Notes under the pieces: model-generated | Seen by the model: only the letters and a program-made list of their open reading frames with translations | What the model was told of the DNA's origin: nothing | Databases searched by the model: none | Shown: in pieces, positions 42,701 to 51,249 of the stretch | Numbering within the stretch: position 1 is the stretch's first letter | Layout of the letters: each line of letters starts with the position of its first letter | Made by a program: the position numbers and the translations under genes | Assembly: GCA_002633005.1 (NCBI GenBank) | Contig: NMRA01000198.1 | Coordinates: 317,269-370,454, forward strand | From: Phoronis australis | Taxonomy: Eukaryota > Phoronida > Phoronidae | Direction of reading: 5' to 3' | Length of the DNA stretch: 53,186 bases

Positions 42701-45700
42701 GTGATAGTTGTTGCCATGTCAGTTGTCACAGAGGGACTTGCTCCACTTTAGTTGCATTTACACGCAAACTGGATCAGTATGAGTCACTTACACAACGACT
42801 ATCTGCGCATGCTGGCATAAACAATAGCGAATCTCCAAACCACGTGGAATGCCAGGGAATCACCCTGGTCTCTTTCCCCCTTCCCCTACTTTGTGTTTAT
42901 ACATGTAGTTGAAGCTGGAGTAACTGATCGAGTACAACTCGCTCTACCCCTTAAACCGGTGTCAAAGATGGCCGCCGCTGTGTCAGCGTGCTCCATATCA
43001 GTCGTGTTTACGCACACACACTTGCACCCAATCAGCTGTTCCGTGTTAGTTGCTCTGTGACAGCTGTCTCTCATGTAAATGCAACTTTAGCCTTTGCTGT
43101 CATTTTCACCCTGTAGCATAAATAATAGAGGTGGTAATCTGTTAGGGAAGGTTTTCTGTGTTCTTTAAAATAAGCTAAGGGAAAGATCCCTATGTCTTAA
43201 TGTTGGTGAGTTTTACTTTGAAGTTGAGTTAGATTCACAAGCTGATGCTGGTAAATTTCATGCATAAGATTACTGACACGGGTGATGGGTTTAGTGACTC
43301 AAGGCCCAAGATCAAGGCTTGGGTCTCAGTTATTTTTTTCAATTGCAATCAAATTTGAACTCAAAATTATTTTTAACATTTCCATTTTACCTTAGTACAA
43401 ACTCATTATAAATGTCTGTTGTCCTGTGCTCAAGTATAGTGTGGTTTAGTTTTTACTCGAGTTTGTAGCTGAAATCTGCCAGTGGGGGGTCATCAAGTGT
43501 AAATTAGGACTACACACTTGTTTGAGTAATCCATAACACACTTAGGCACGAAATAATAGAAATTTGTCTTTAGTATGTATTAAAGGAAGCTGGAAAATGT
43601 TAAAAATAGTTTGAATTGGAGTAAAAAAATTAGGCCCTCTGCCCTTATTTTCATACTCATATTAAACTTAGACTCAGACTTTGGTTGATTTGTTCCAATT
43701 TTATGAGCTAACTTGCAAAGTGTGCTGTGCAATTGATCAATGTTTTCAGCACAGAAATTAGACTTCAGACCGAGACATAATACTATTATTTTGTTATTTT
43801 AGGAAAAACATACAAGCAGATCACAACAAACCCATTGTTGTCCCTGCTGGCTTTGATGCACTGCAAAATATTGGTAAGTACGTCTGTCTTTTATTTAGTG
43901 ACATATCTGTTTAATGGCTTATCTTGTTTTTTTTTGTGCACTTCCCTTTGCATTCAACTTTGCATGCTTTAGGTGTGTTTGTAATCTGATTGTGGGGTAT
44001 GTGTACAAGCCATGTCACCCTGTTGTGCAACGGTGCAGTAAAGAATGCTGACAGTGCTGCCACTCTTTGTTCACAAGTTCCCACAGAATTAAGAACTCAT
44101 GAAATAAAATGTAAATATATGTGTGGCTATTCAGATCCCAACTGTTGTAGCTCACTGATCATTTACTCAAAATTCACTAGGTGGCGCCAGTATAATAGAG
44201 GTTTCTATGTAGAAATGCATCATGTGGGAACCTTATCCTATGAATGCTCCCATGTTGATCAATTGTTTTCTGCTCATAATCTATTTAAAAAAGGACCTCT
44301 CTTCATTAGTGAGCATGGAGGTGCCCATTGGGAATTGACTTGTACAATATGCGAGTGATTTATTGGAACATGACTACTGATCTGAATATAAATTAAAACA
44401 AATTATATAAAAAGTTTCACAGAATTGTACTAAATACCTCTGCGTTGAGTAATCTATATTGCCAACTACAAACTGAAGGCCAAACTTCTCGGTGATTTCT
44501 GGTACTATCTTGTCTCCAGGCAACTCTTTACCATTTCAGGTTCTCCTCCATTGCCAGACGGTGACATCGGGAAGATAACCGCAAGGTAACGCCTTATGAT
44601 TGTAGGTTTGAAAAACTTGTTCAGTGGGCACAAGGCTGACAGAAAAAATGTAAAGAGTAGTGGTAAAATTTCATTCAAAAGTGGTTTATAATTATTGTGC
44701 AATACAAAACATACAAGGACAATATTTATAAACCCAGAAATGCATGGAGATGTGATAATGTAAGTGAAAGTTGTACAAAGAAAGCACAAAAATTTTGAGA
44801 CATCCAAACCAGATCAAGTTTGAGTCTAATGCTGGAATAGAAAGTCACAAAAATTAGCGACGTTGCGTTCGGATCTCACGGACTTCAGCTTGGCTTGTGA
44901 CGTTATCGTTATTCTGGCCAATTGGTGGCATTTTGACCAGACGGCGCGGCATTGACGTCAAAACACCATCCCATATGTGTGACACATCGAATCTTAAACC
45001 GCCTCTTTTATTTAAAGAGGGACTCTCAATGCGCTCATGGAGAGTTGAACCAGTTGGCTGTGGATGATAAACCACCTCAAGAGGACATTTAAACAGTTTG
45101 ACATTTCTATCATCCACAGACCATTTAATTTTCTCCGCAGCCAACTGGTTCATGTTAAGTACAAGAAACCCAAGGTTAATAAATCATTTGTTGTCTATGG
45201 TGTCCATTTTAAGGATCCCAGTGCTCAGACAGTTACATTGGTGAAACGAAATAGTCTACAAAAATGCATATGTCACAACACCGTCGTCCTAGTTACTAGT
45301 TATGATTCGGCTATTTTCAGCCACCTATGCACCACTGGTCATGATTTCAGTACTGATGATGTCACTATCCTAGACTTTGAGGAAGACTGGTTCAGAAGGG
45401 GTGTAAAGGAAGCTCTCCATGAGCGCATTGAGAGTCCCTCTTTAAATAAAAGAGGCGGTTTAAGATTCGATTTGTCACATGTATGGGATGGTTTTTCTGA
45501 CGTCAATGCGGTACCGTCTGGTCAAAACGCCACCAATTGGCCAAAATAACAATAATGTCACAAGCCAAGCTGAAGTCCGTGAGATGCGGACACAACGTCG
45601 CTAATTTTTGTAAGCTTTTATTCCTCAAACTTGATCTGTACACAGAAAGTGTAAGCTGAATAAGGGTCATCCCATTACAAAAATAAACAAAACAAGCAAA

Positions 45701-46896
45701 GACAAAGTTTGCCAAAGGCTTTCACAATTGAAATCAAGAAAATTACATATGTTGTGAGCAAGATGTAAAAACTTATAATATATGGCTAAACAAAATTTGT
45801 CATGAAAAGAATCACTACCATTAATACATTTTATTTTCTCAAGGCCGTTGTTACAATTAGTTAAGAGTAGTATACATCTGTTGATTTCCCTCGAGTCTCC
45901 TCAAAAGTATGATTGTCCTTTTGATTTACATGATTGCCCGGTTGGAAAATATGAGCACAAGATTGGAGGTCACCACCTTAATTGCAATATGGGGAGTTGT
46001 TATTGAAACTATGATCTGTACAAAGCAATAACAATGTTATGTTTCCAACTATCACCATTAATGATTTTATACATATGATAATGTTCTGTTTCAGATCACC
46101 AATAGAATTGTGGAAGCAAGCATATACTGCGTATTTCCCTCAAGAGGTGAGAATCGTGATTTTTACCTCGTTTGGGTTATGGAAACAGGTTTTTAAATTT
46201 TCTGAATGAATTTCTTACTGCTGTCATTTGTTTGACCATGATATATTCATCTCAACAACAATTTTAATAAAAAGTGTTATGGGAGACTTTTGAGGAAATT
46301 TGCAGCACAGGTTTCAATCAGTTAGACTCTGCTGAAGATTTGTCATCACACCTGGACAGCATGCATGCGCAGTGAGGACATTTCAGAAAGTGTGCAATTG
46401 TTTGAATTCAATAGGTGTTTGTATCAGTGAACAGGAAGCTTTTGGGGGATTCTTCTTTCTGGTTGTGCAGTGTGCTATACAGTTGGTGTCAACCAACTCT
46501 TTGTAAAATTTTGACTACTTTCTGCATGGCGGTCGCCTTTGAAAAGTGAACAAATAGTGATGTTGCTGTAATTATTTTGTGCAAAATGACTGAAAAGTTG
46601 CCGTGGTATTGTACCCTCAAAAGTCGTCTGTATTGAGGTAAAACGAATTATGTATCAATTCAATTTTGCTCATTATATACATTTTCTTCCCAAATTCAAC
46701 GAATGATAACTATTTCTTACAGACCCTGAATGACCCTTCTATGGTCGATGACCCCAGTAAAGACATACAGTTTGCTGAGCCGGCCATTGATGCAATGAGA
46801 GTACAGAAGAATGAAGAGTTGGAAAGATATCGACGAGCGTGCGAACGGAAAATGCACGAGGCACAACAACGAGCCATGATGGAAGGAGTGGCATAG
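33730..46896 (+). CDS. DYNC2LI1: Cytoplasmic dynein-2 light intermediate chain, complete, 13 exons
   Basis: Exons: 33730-33740, 35264-35313, 36428-36483, 37178-37212, 37650-37719, 38719-38807, 39702-39888, 40875-41021, 42342-42421, 43803-43873, 44540-44585, 46095-46146, 46723-46896. Total 1068 nt, 355 aa; human is 351 aa. All junctions are gt..ag and in frame. Seen: SLWDIAVDE near the N terminus, an intact P-loop GSRSSGKT (35-42), [28 protein letters not shown], and IIGSKYD. Known role: it stabilises the dynein-2 heavy chain in the retrograde motor of intraflagellar transport. The GTPase-like fold is shared with the family. Divergent partner is KIFBP. Confidence 0.95.
35264..35313 (+). CDS. 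DYNC2LI1: DYNC2LI1 exon 2 (residues 4-21)
   Basis: [16 protein letters not shown]; acceptor tttccag, donor gtaaaa. Matches the family N-terminal LWDIAVDE. Confidence 0.9.
36428..36483 (+). CDS. DYNC2LI1: DYNC2LI1 exon 3 (residues 21-39)
   Basis: [19 protein letters not shown], the first beta strand and the start of the P-loop, split by the intron before GKT. Confidence 0.92.
37178..37212 (+). CDS. DYNC2LI1: DYNC2LI1 exon 4 (residues 40-51): P-loop end
   Basis: 35-nt microexon [11 protein letters not shown]; it supplies the invariant Lys-Thr of the Walker A motif. Phase 0 in, phase 2 out. Confidence 0.93.
37650..37719 (+). CDS. DYNC2LI1: DYNC2LI1 exon 5 (residues 51-74)
   Basis: [20 protein letters not shown] followed by HNI, nearly identical to the vertebrate segment. 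Donor gtaagt. Confidence 0.95.
37840..37935 (-). mobile_element. tRNA-like SINE fragment
   Basis: On the minus strand GGGTTCGAATCC (37858-37869) is a B box, within about 90 bp that read like a degraded tRNA. It differs from the other SINEs in sequence. Just downstream of DYNC2LI1 exon 5. Confidence 0.45.
37946..38139. mobile_element. Same MITE family, partial copy in inverse orientation
   Basis: Begins GTAATTGTGAGTGCATCACA and ends CACTTTTCATGAAACAGGCC, matching the reverse complement of most of the 40.0-40.3 kb copy, including TTCTCAGAGA in the middle. Confidence 0.78.
38719..38807 (+). CDS. DYNC2LI1: DYNC2LI1 exon 6 (residues 75-104)
   Basis: [20 protein letters not shown]... , the switch II-like WELGGG element. 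Confidence 0.95.
39118..39250 (+). mobile_element. tRNA-derived SINE, copy 2
   Basis: GGAGACAGTGTGGTCTAGTG, then B box GGGTTCAAATCCCAC, then GATCACACTGCTGG, the same head as the other two copies. In a DYNC2LI1 intron. The right end is approximate. Confidence 0.75.
39702..39888 (+). CDS. DYNC2LI1: DYNC2LI1 exon 7 (residues 104-166)
   Basis: [20 protein letters not shown]... to [11 protein letters not shown]. Acceptor is ttag. A donor 3 nt earlier is possible but less consensus. Confidence 0.92.
40043..40317. mobile_element. MITE with about 24-bp terminal inverted repeats, full copy
   Basis: Left end GGGTCTGTTTCATGAAAAGC and right end CGCTTTCATGAAACAGGCCC are inverted copies, 275 bp apart. 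No coding capacity. In the DYNC2LI1 intron between exons 7 and 8. Confidence 0.85.
40875..41021 (+). CDS. DYNC2LI1: DYNC2LI1 exon 8 (residues 167-215)
   Basis: [20 protein letters not shown] then [24 protein letters not shown] occupies the place of the nucleotide-specificity motif. Confidence 0.95.
42342..42421 (+). CDS. DYNC2LI1: DYNC2LI1 exon 9 (residues 216-242)
   Basis: [20 protein letters not shown]... ; corresponds to the human segment around SEALLLKIRGVI. Confidence 0.9.
42751..43085. mobile_element. Second MITE family: 12-bp inverted ends and TTTA duplication
   Basis: Ends GTTGCATTTACA and TGTAAATGCAAC are perfect inverted repeats, flanked on both sides by TTTA (42747-42750 and 43086-43089). 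335 bp with no coding frame, in a DYNC2LI1 intron. Confidence 0.65.
43803..43873 (+). CDS. DYNC2LI1: DYNC2LI1 exon 10 (residues 242-266)
   Basis: [20 protein letters not shown]... ; matches the vertebrate DQNKPLFITAGLDSF segment. Confidence 0.93.
44175..44188. promoter_or_regulatory. CTCF-like motif in a DYNC2LI1 intron
   Basis: CACTAGGTGGCGCC is a close match to the CTCF core. Isolated; function unknown. Confidence 0.3.
44540..44585 (+). CDS. DYNC2LI1: DYNC2LI1 exon 11 (residues 266-281)
   Basis: [15 protein letters not shown]; 46 nt, acceptor ttcag, donor gtaacg. Confidence 0.92.
44811..45637. mobile_element. Inverted pair of Penelope-like element 3' fragments
   Basis: Arms 44811-45047 (minus) and about 45410-45637 (plus) are inverted copies. 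The right copy encodes [19 protein letters not shown] then [16 protein letters not shown], and the left copy [19 protein letters not shown] on the minus strand. This pattern (TGH...WF.RGVKEA...P.LN..GGLR) is that of the GIY-YIG endonuclease end of Penelope-like elements. Both are 5' truncated and head to head. A short inner inverted repeat (CAGCCAACTGGTTCA) sits between. No complete polymerase is present. In the DYNC2LI1 intron between exons 11 and 12. Confidence 0.78.
46095..46146 (+). CDS. DYNC2LI1: DYNC2LI1 exon 12 (residues 281-298)
   Basis: [18 protein letters not shown], matching the human SPMELWKKVYEKLFP stretch. Confidence 0.93.
46723..46896 (+). CDS. DYNC2LI1: DYNC2LI1 exon 13 (residues 299-355) and stop
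   Basis: [20 protein letters not shown] then a charged helical tail. It follows the family pattern DPARDPQYAE...DEMRIQKDLELEQY. Stop TAG at 46894-46896. Confidence 0.94.
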   Translation, partial: TLNDPSMVDDPSKDIQFAEPAIDAMRVQKNEELERYRRACERKMHEAQQRAMMEGVA

Positions 46897-46943
46897 GGAT
46901 CATTTATTGTGCACTGTTATTTATGGACATAAAATTTTAAAGA

Positions 46944-46949
46944 ATTAAA
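46944..46949 (+). terminator. Possible poly(A) signal of DYNC2LI1 (ATTAAA)
   Basis: ATTAAA 48 nt past the stop is a common variant signal. Longer UTRs are possible, as AATAAA also occurs near 48.05 kb. Confidence 0.35.
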
Positions 46950-49900
46950 GATTTATTTGATACAGCACACAGCAAAACTGGCGTAAGTCAGATCTTTGCT
47001 GAACACGGCAAAAGTTTTTGATGCCGTTGTTCTTAATTAGTTTCTTGAGAAAAGTTGGATTTCACCACTCTGGTTAAGGTGACTTTTTCATGTTTTATTG
47101 TGCTACTTAGTTACGGTTCAACATTATTGCCAAAAAGTAAAAATACCATCATTTGACCATTTAGGCCCAGTTGCATGAATGCATTGGCAGGTTTAGGGGG
47201 TTCTCCCAGCATGAGCCCAAAACATTGCTGACATGCTGTTTTAGGCACTGCAAAAATGTTTGCTTAAGATTGGCTGGTGTAACTGTATGAATTACATAAC
47301 AACAATGCCGCATGTTTTCCGGTGAATTTTTATGCAATCCAACCTAAAACTGTCTTTAGTTCCAGTGAATTTCATTCAGTATTTCAATGTGGCTTACCAG
47401 TCTGGCTTGCTCCAGTGCAAAGTGTTCTTTGAACAAGCATAATGGCCAAACTGCTTGATGTCTTCATACAAACAAGATGCTTTGATTCCCGGGTGTTCCT
47501 AAGATTTTTTAGTTACTGTTAAATTGTTGAATTAGTCAAGGTGACCATTCTCTACAAAATACGTTGTTTGGGGTAGTGTTGATGTAAAGCCTATTTTGTT
47601 TTGTTACATTTTTATTGACTCGTTGCTAAGCAACTAAATGAGCACATTTTGCCAAATCTAATTCCATATTTTATCCTATATGTCAAACAGATTTCAATGA
47701 ATATTTTAATAAACTATGGTAATATACACAATGGCAGTGGTAAAATTACCCTTTGACTGTTCAGGTAAAGAATCTTGGCTTTTTAAATTACTGCTGTCAG
47801 TATTCCATCAAGACTAATGACACGTCATATTTGATGTGGATGACATGGAATAGTACTTCTTTTATTTCACCACCACCATCACCACCACCCTGTTACCGAC
47901 AAAATGCCCCTAACATACTGTGTTCAAGGTTTGCAGGACAAACCTTTATTCTTCAAAAAGTGGTTACCACCCTACCCCTTGATCTATCAGTCTGTTTCGA
48001 TGGCAATGTGTTATGTGGAGGATAAGTGAAATTATATTTTGTCAAATTTCTCAATAAAAATAAATCTTTTCGGAAATTTTACTTTGCTTTTAGCAAGTTT
48101 TGTACAGTACAACTCTCACCATCAACAAATAATATTTGCTGAAATTTCGAGCATTTGATGTGATGTAGTAAGCTTTTGAAAGTAGAAAATTAGCATTTTT
48201 TTATCCCAAATGGAAGACTTATTTTCGAAGGAAATTCAAAACTGGCATAAGACTGTGTATATATAATGAAAATTCCTTAACAATGTCTTTTCGTCAGGAC
48301 ATCTTCAAATATTTACCAATCCTTATCTCAAGAGCAAAAATGAAATTGAGCTGAAATCTGATTTCAAAATTTCGTTCTGCCTTGTTTGTAAATAAATAGA
48401 TTTTTATTTATATGATATATATGAATATGTATATATGCACACTATCAGCATCAGCTTTATGGCCTAAAACTTTTTTTTTATTATTGCTGCTTGGGATAAA
48501 TTTCGTGCAGCTTTGACGTGAGCAATAAGACTAAAAAGTGCTGTGTTTCTGTGATTTTTATGGAAAAAAGTTCAGGTTTTTCTTTGCAAGCATTTTTCTG
48601 TCTAAATGTTTTCACAGAATAAACCTGTATCAGATGTCCACAAAAGTCTATATTATAGCTTCACGTTCACAGATATTAAGGAGTGTACTGAGTTTGTTGG
48701 TTTGACAACGATTATTCTCAAGAACACAATAACTGAACATTCCAAAGATGCCAACAATGCCGTATTCAATCAAACCACAGTGTTACATTTAAAGACAGTG
48801 TAAAATGAGCCAACTGCCTTTTAGATATGTTAAATACTGTACTTTTGTGCAACATATCTTTGTACCGTTTTATTCCAGGCAACCACTAATTAATTACTAC
48901 ACATTTTATGCCCCCAGCATTATGTGCCCCCAATGGAAATCCCTCTCACTTTCTTGACCTATCACAGTCGACAGGTGAATTCAATCATCTTTGTGACCAG
49001 CACATTACCACACTAACCACAGCCTGAACAGCTGATCGCCTACAGGGACAGTAAAAAATTAAGTAGTTTGCTCAAAGAACGTCACCAATTAGAAGCAGTT
49101 GCCGACTTAAGGCATCAGTGTTGATTGATGACGCAATTACTAACTAAAACAATTGTGTTAGGTCAAGCACCCTTCGAACCCAACACACTGAATAGGGTAG
49201 ATCACTGATAGGGCGCTATCGATTCACTCGCAGCGAACCGAGTTTGGTAGTATTTGCACCCACGTAAAACGCCAAACAATAGCTACGTTTCGTACTAAAT
49301 CTGACAACGACGATCGTGACTCAGAAATATGGCCGATTAACGGTGTGTGTGAATTTACGTCTCATTTATATCGCAAAAAAAAACAAACGTGGAGATGACG
49401 AACCTTGGCCATTACATGCCAAACGACGGTCATAACTTGTCTTGCAGCAGAATAATAATAAGTCCTCTTCTCACCTCTACACACCTCTACTCACCTCAAA
49501 AACAGTTACGCCTGCCTCTATCTTTGGGATTCCTTTGCAGGTTTTTCATTCAATTTTGAATGACAGTGTTGTATTAGCTAAATGACAACGCCTTGCTTTG
49601 GATAGTTTCAATGTATTCTGTGCCATCTTTATGATATTAAAAACACTACTGGGATTACATTGCAATCGTGTGTGCATTTCAACGTTCCACGTAATCTTGT
49701 CTACAGAAAGCAAGCATCAAAAAATTTAGACACCATTTGAGCATTTGTTGCAATACTTTATTTGTCTAAGGTTATAGTGTAGGGGGATAGATTGTTTTTC
49801 AAATGAAAATAATTCATAGCATACCACACTTCCCATCGAATCTTACATGTTTTATTATTACATTGTTATTATTATTACATGTATTATTATTACATGTAGC

Positions 49901-50590
49901 TCCCAATTGATTAATGCAGCAGAACAACTGTGTAAGTCGGGGTGTTGCGATGTTGCAATTTAAAGATACATGCACCAGATTTCAAAATGTACTAGACAAA
50001 CTTCAACAGAAGTCTCCGAGACGGCCAAATTTGGAAAAATCTTTCTAGAATAATTTGTTAGTTTAGTCGATTTTTTGTCAGGCTTGAATTTGTCTAGTCG
50101 CTTATTATTTGTCTGTGAATGGACTTACGCAGTAACTTGTGGCAAATTCGACTACGCGCAAGGAGCAACATCTCCTTAGTTTTTGTTGAGATTTAGCTAC
50201 AATTCAGTGGATTGGTTTCTATTCGAAAAGAAACACATATTTTATTAGAACAATTATTTATATCTTTTATGCTGTATTGTAATTTGTTGTTATGTTGGAG
50301 AAAGTAGAAACTTAGGCCTGTCCATGCAGATATCGTTAAGGCAAAGTTACATACATATGTACGTATTGATTCTAGATCATGACATGAATAGAACCAACCT
50401 GTTAATCCGTGAAGCCTTGCCCGTCAATGAGCAACAAGCTGAGTACAGCTTGAATAGGAACATAAGGGCTTTCAACCTTCAGTTCTGGTAGTTGATAGCT
50501 GAATTCATTTCACTGGATGTCTCTCTACTTGTCTCTTGTATTATGCACTTTGATGTAAAGTTGTTTGTTATAGTGAAGTGATATAGAGCA
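46950..50590. other. No gene seen downstream of DYNC2LI1
   Basis: A+T-rich with short frames only. May include an extended DYNC2LI1 3' UTR. ATT-rich microsatellite near 49.85-49.9 kb. Confidence 0.55.
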
Positions 50591-50601
50591 TGACTCATAC
50601 C

Positions 50602-50717
50602 TGATTATGATTTAAATCGAAACGTTGATCATGAACACCGCTGATGATGATTTAAATCGAAACGTTGATCATGACCACCGCTGATGATGATTTAAATCGA
50701 AACGTTAATCATTTGCG
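50602..50717 (+). repeat. 40-bp tandem repeat, 3 units, with hammerhead-like core
   Basis: Units read CTGATGATGATTTAAATCGA then AACGTTGATCATGACCACCG; the first is slightly changed (CTGATTATG) and the third diverges at its end. Each full unit has CTGATGA and GAAAC around a small GAT-TTAA-ATC hairpin, the order of a hammerhead ribozyme core. Stems I and III could not be found. Confidence 0.85.
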
Positions 50718-50996
50718 TCGTTAGCGTCCTACTTTATAGATATTTTAATATATTAAAATATTTCAGGAAATGAAAACTGATCAAAAATGACAAAATTTAT
50801 TTTCCATGTAGTTTCAATATTTCTCTAATACATCTTCAACGTGTTTACATGATGTGAATCAGTTTAGCCATTTTTTCAATGTTCAAATGTGGTCAGATTG
50901 CAGCTCTGCTGTTTCAGTTGGTCTGTCGGAGTATGACAGAATCATTGGCGCCACTGGACGACCAACAACCAAGTCGATGTGTATTGCAGGTGATAT

Positions 50997-51236
50997 AAAA
51001 AAAATAATTGCAGGTGGTCTGATACACGTTGTATCAGACGTGCGCAGGCCTCGCATGTGGGCCCATTGCACTGATCACCTGGAAATATTTTTATGCTTTA
51101 TTGATATATGGTTAAAACCGAGCTGAGGAGCTAGAAACCAGGCTCAAGGGTTTAGCAGTGTGACCTGGTGGGACTTGAACCCACGACTTCGAGTAAAGAA
51201 AGCGGGCACTTATCAACCAGGCCACACTGCCTCCTC
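50997..51236 (-). mobile_element. tRNA-derived SINE, copy 3, with target-site duplication
   Basis: Minus strand starts GAGGAGGCAGTGTGGCCTGG, has B box GGGTTCAAGTCCC, and the CTAGCTCCTCAGCTCGG tail part of copy 1. Perfect 13-bp direct repeats TTGCAGGTGATAT at 50984-50996 and 51237-51249 bracket it, defining a 240-bp insertion. The 3' part contains an inverted repeat GTCTGATACA/TGTATCAGAC. Confidence 0.88.
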
Positions 51237-51249
51237 TTGCAGGTGATAT

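Noticed and set aside
45064-45549. 161-codon plus-strand frame as a host gene
   Set aside because: Its C-terminal half is a Penelope-like endonuclease fragment within an inverted repeat, so it is transposon DNA.
50602-50717. C/D box snoRNA (TGATGA present)
   Set aside because: No CTGA D box with terminal stem in proper spacing, and the unit is tandemly repeated at 40 bp, too short for a snoRNA.
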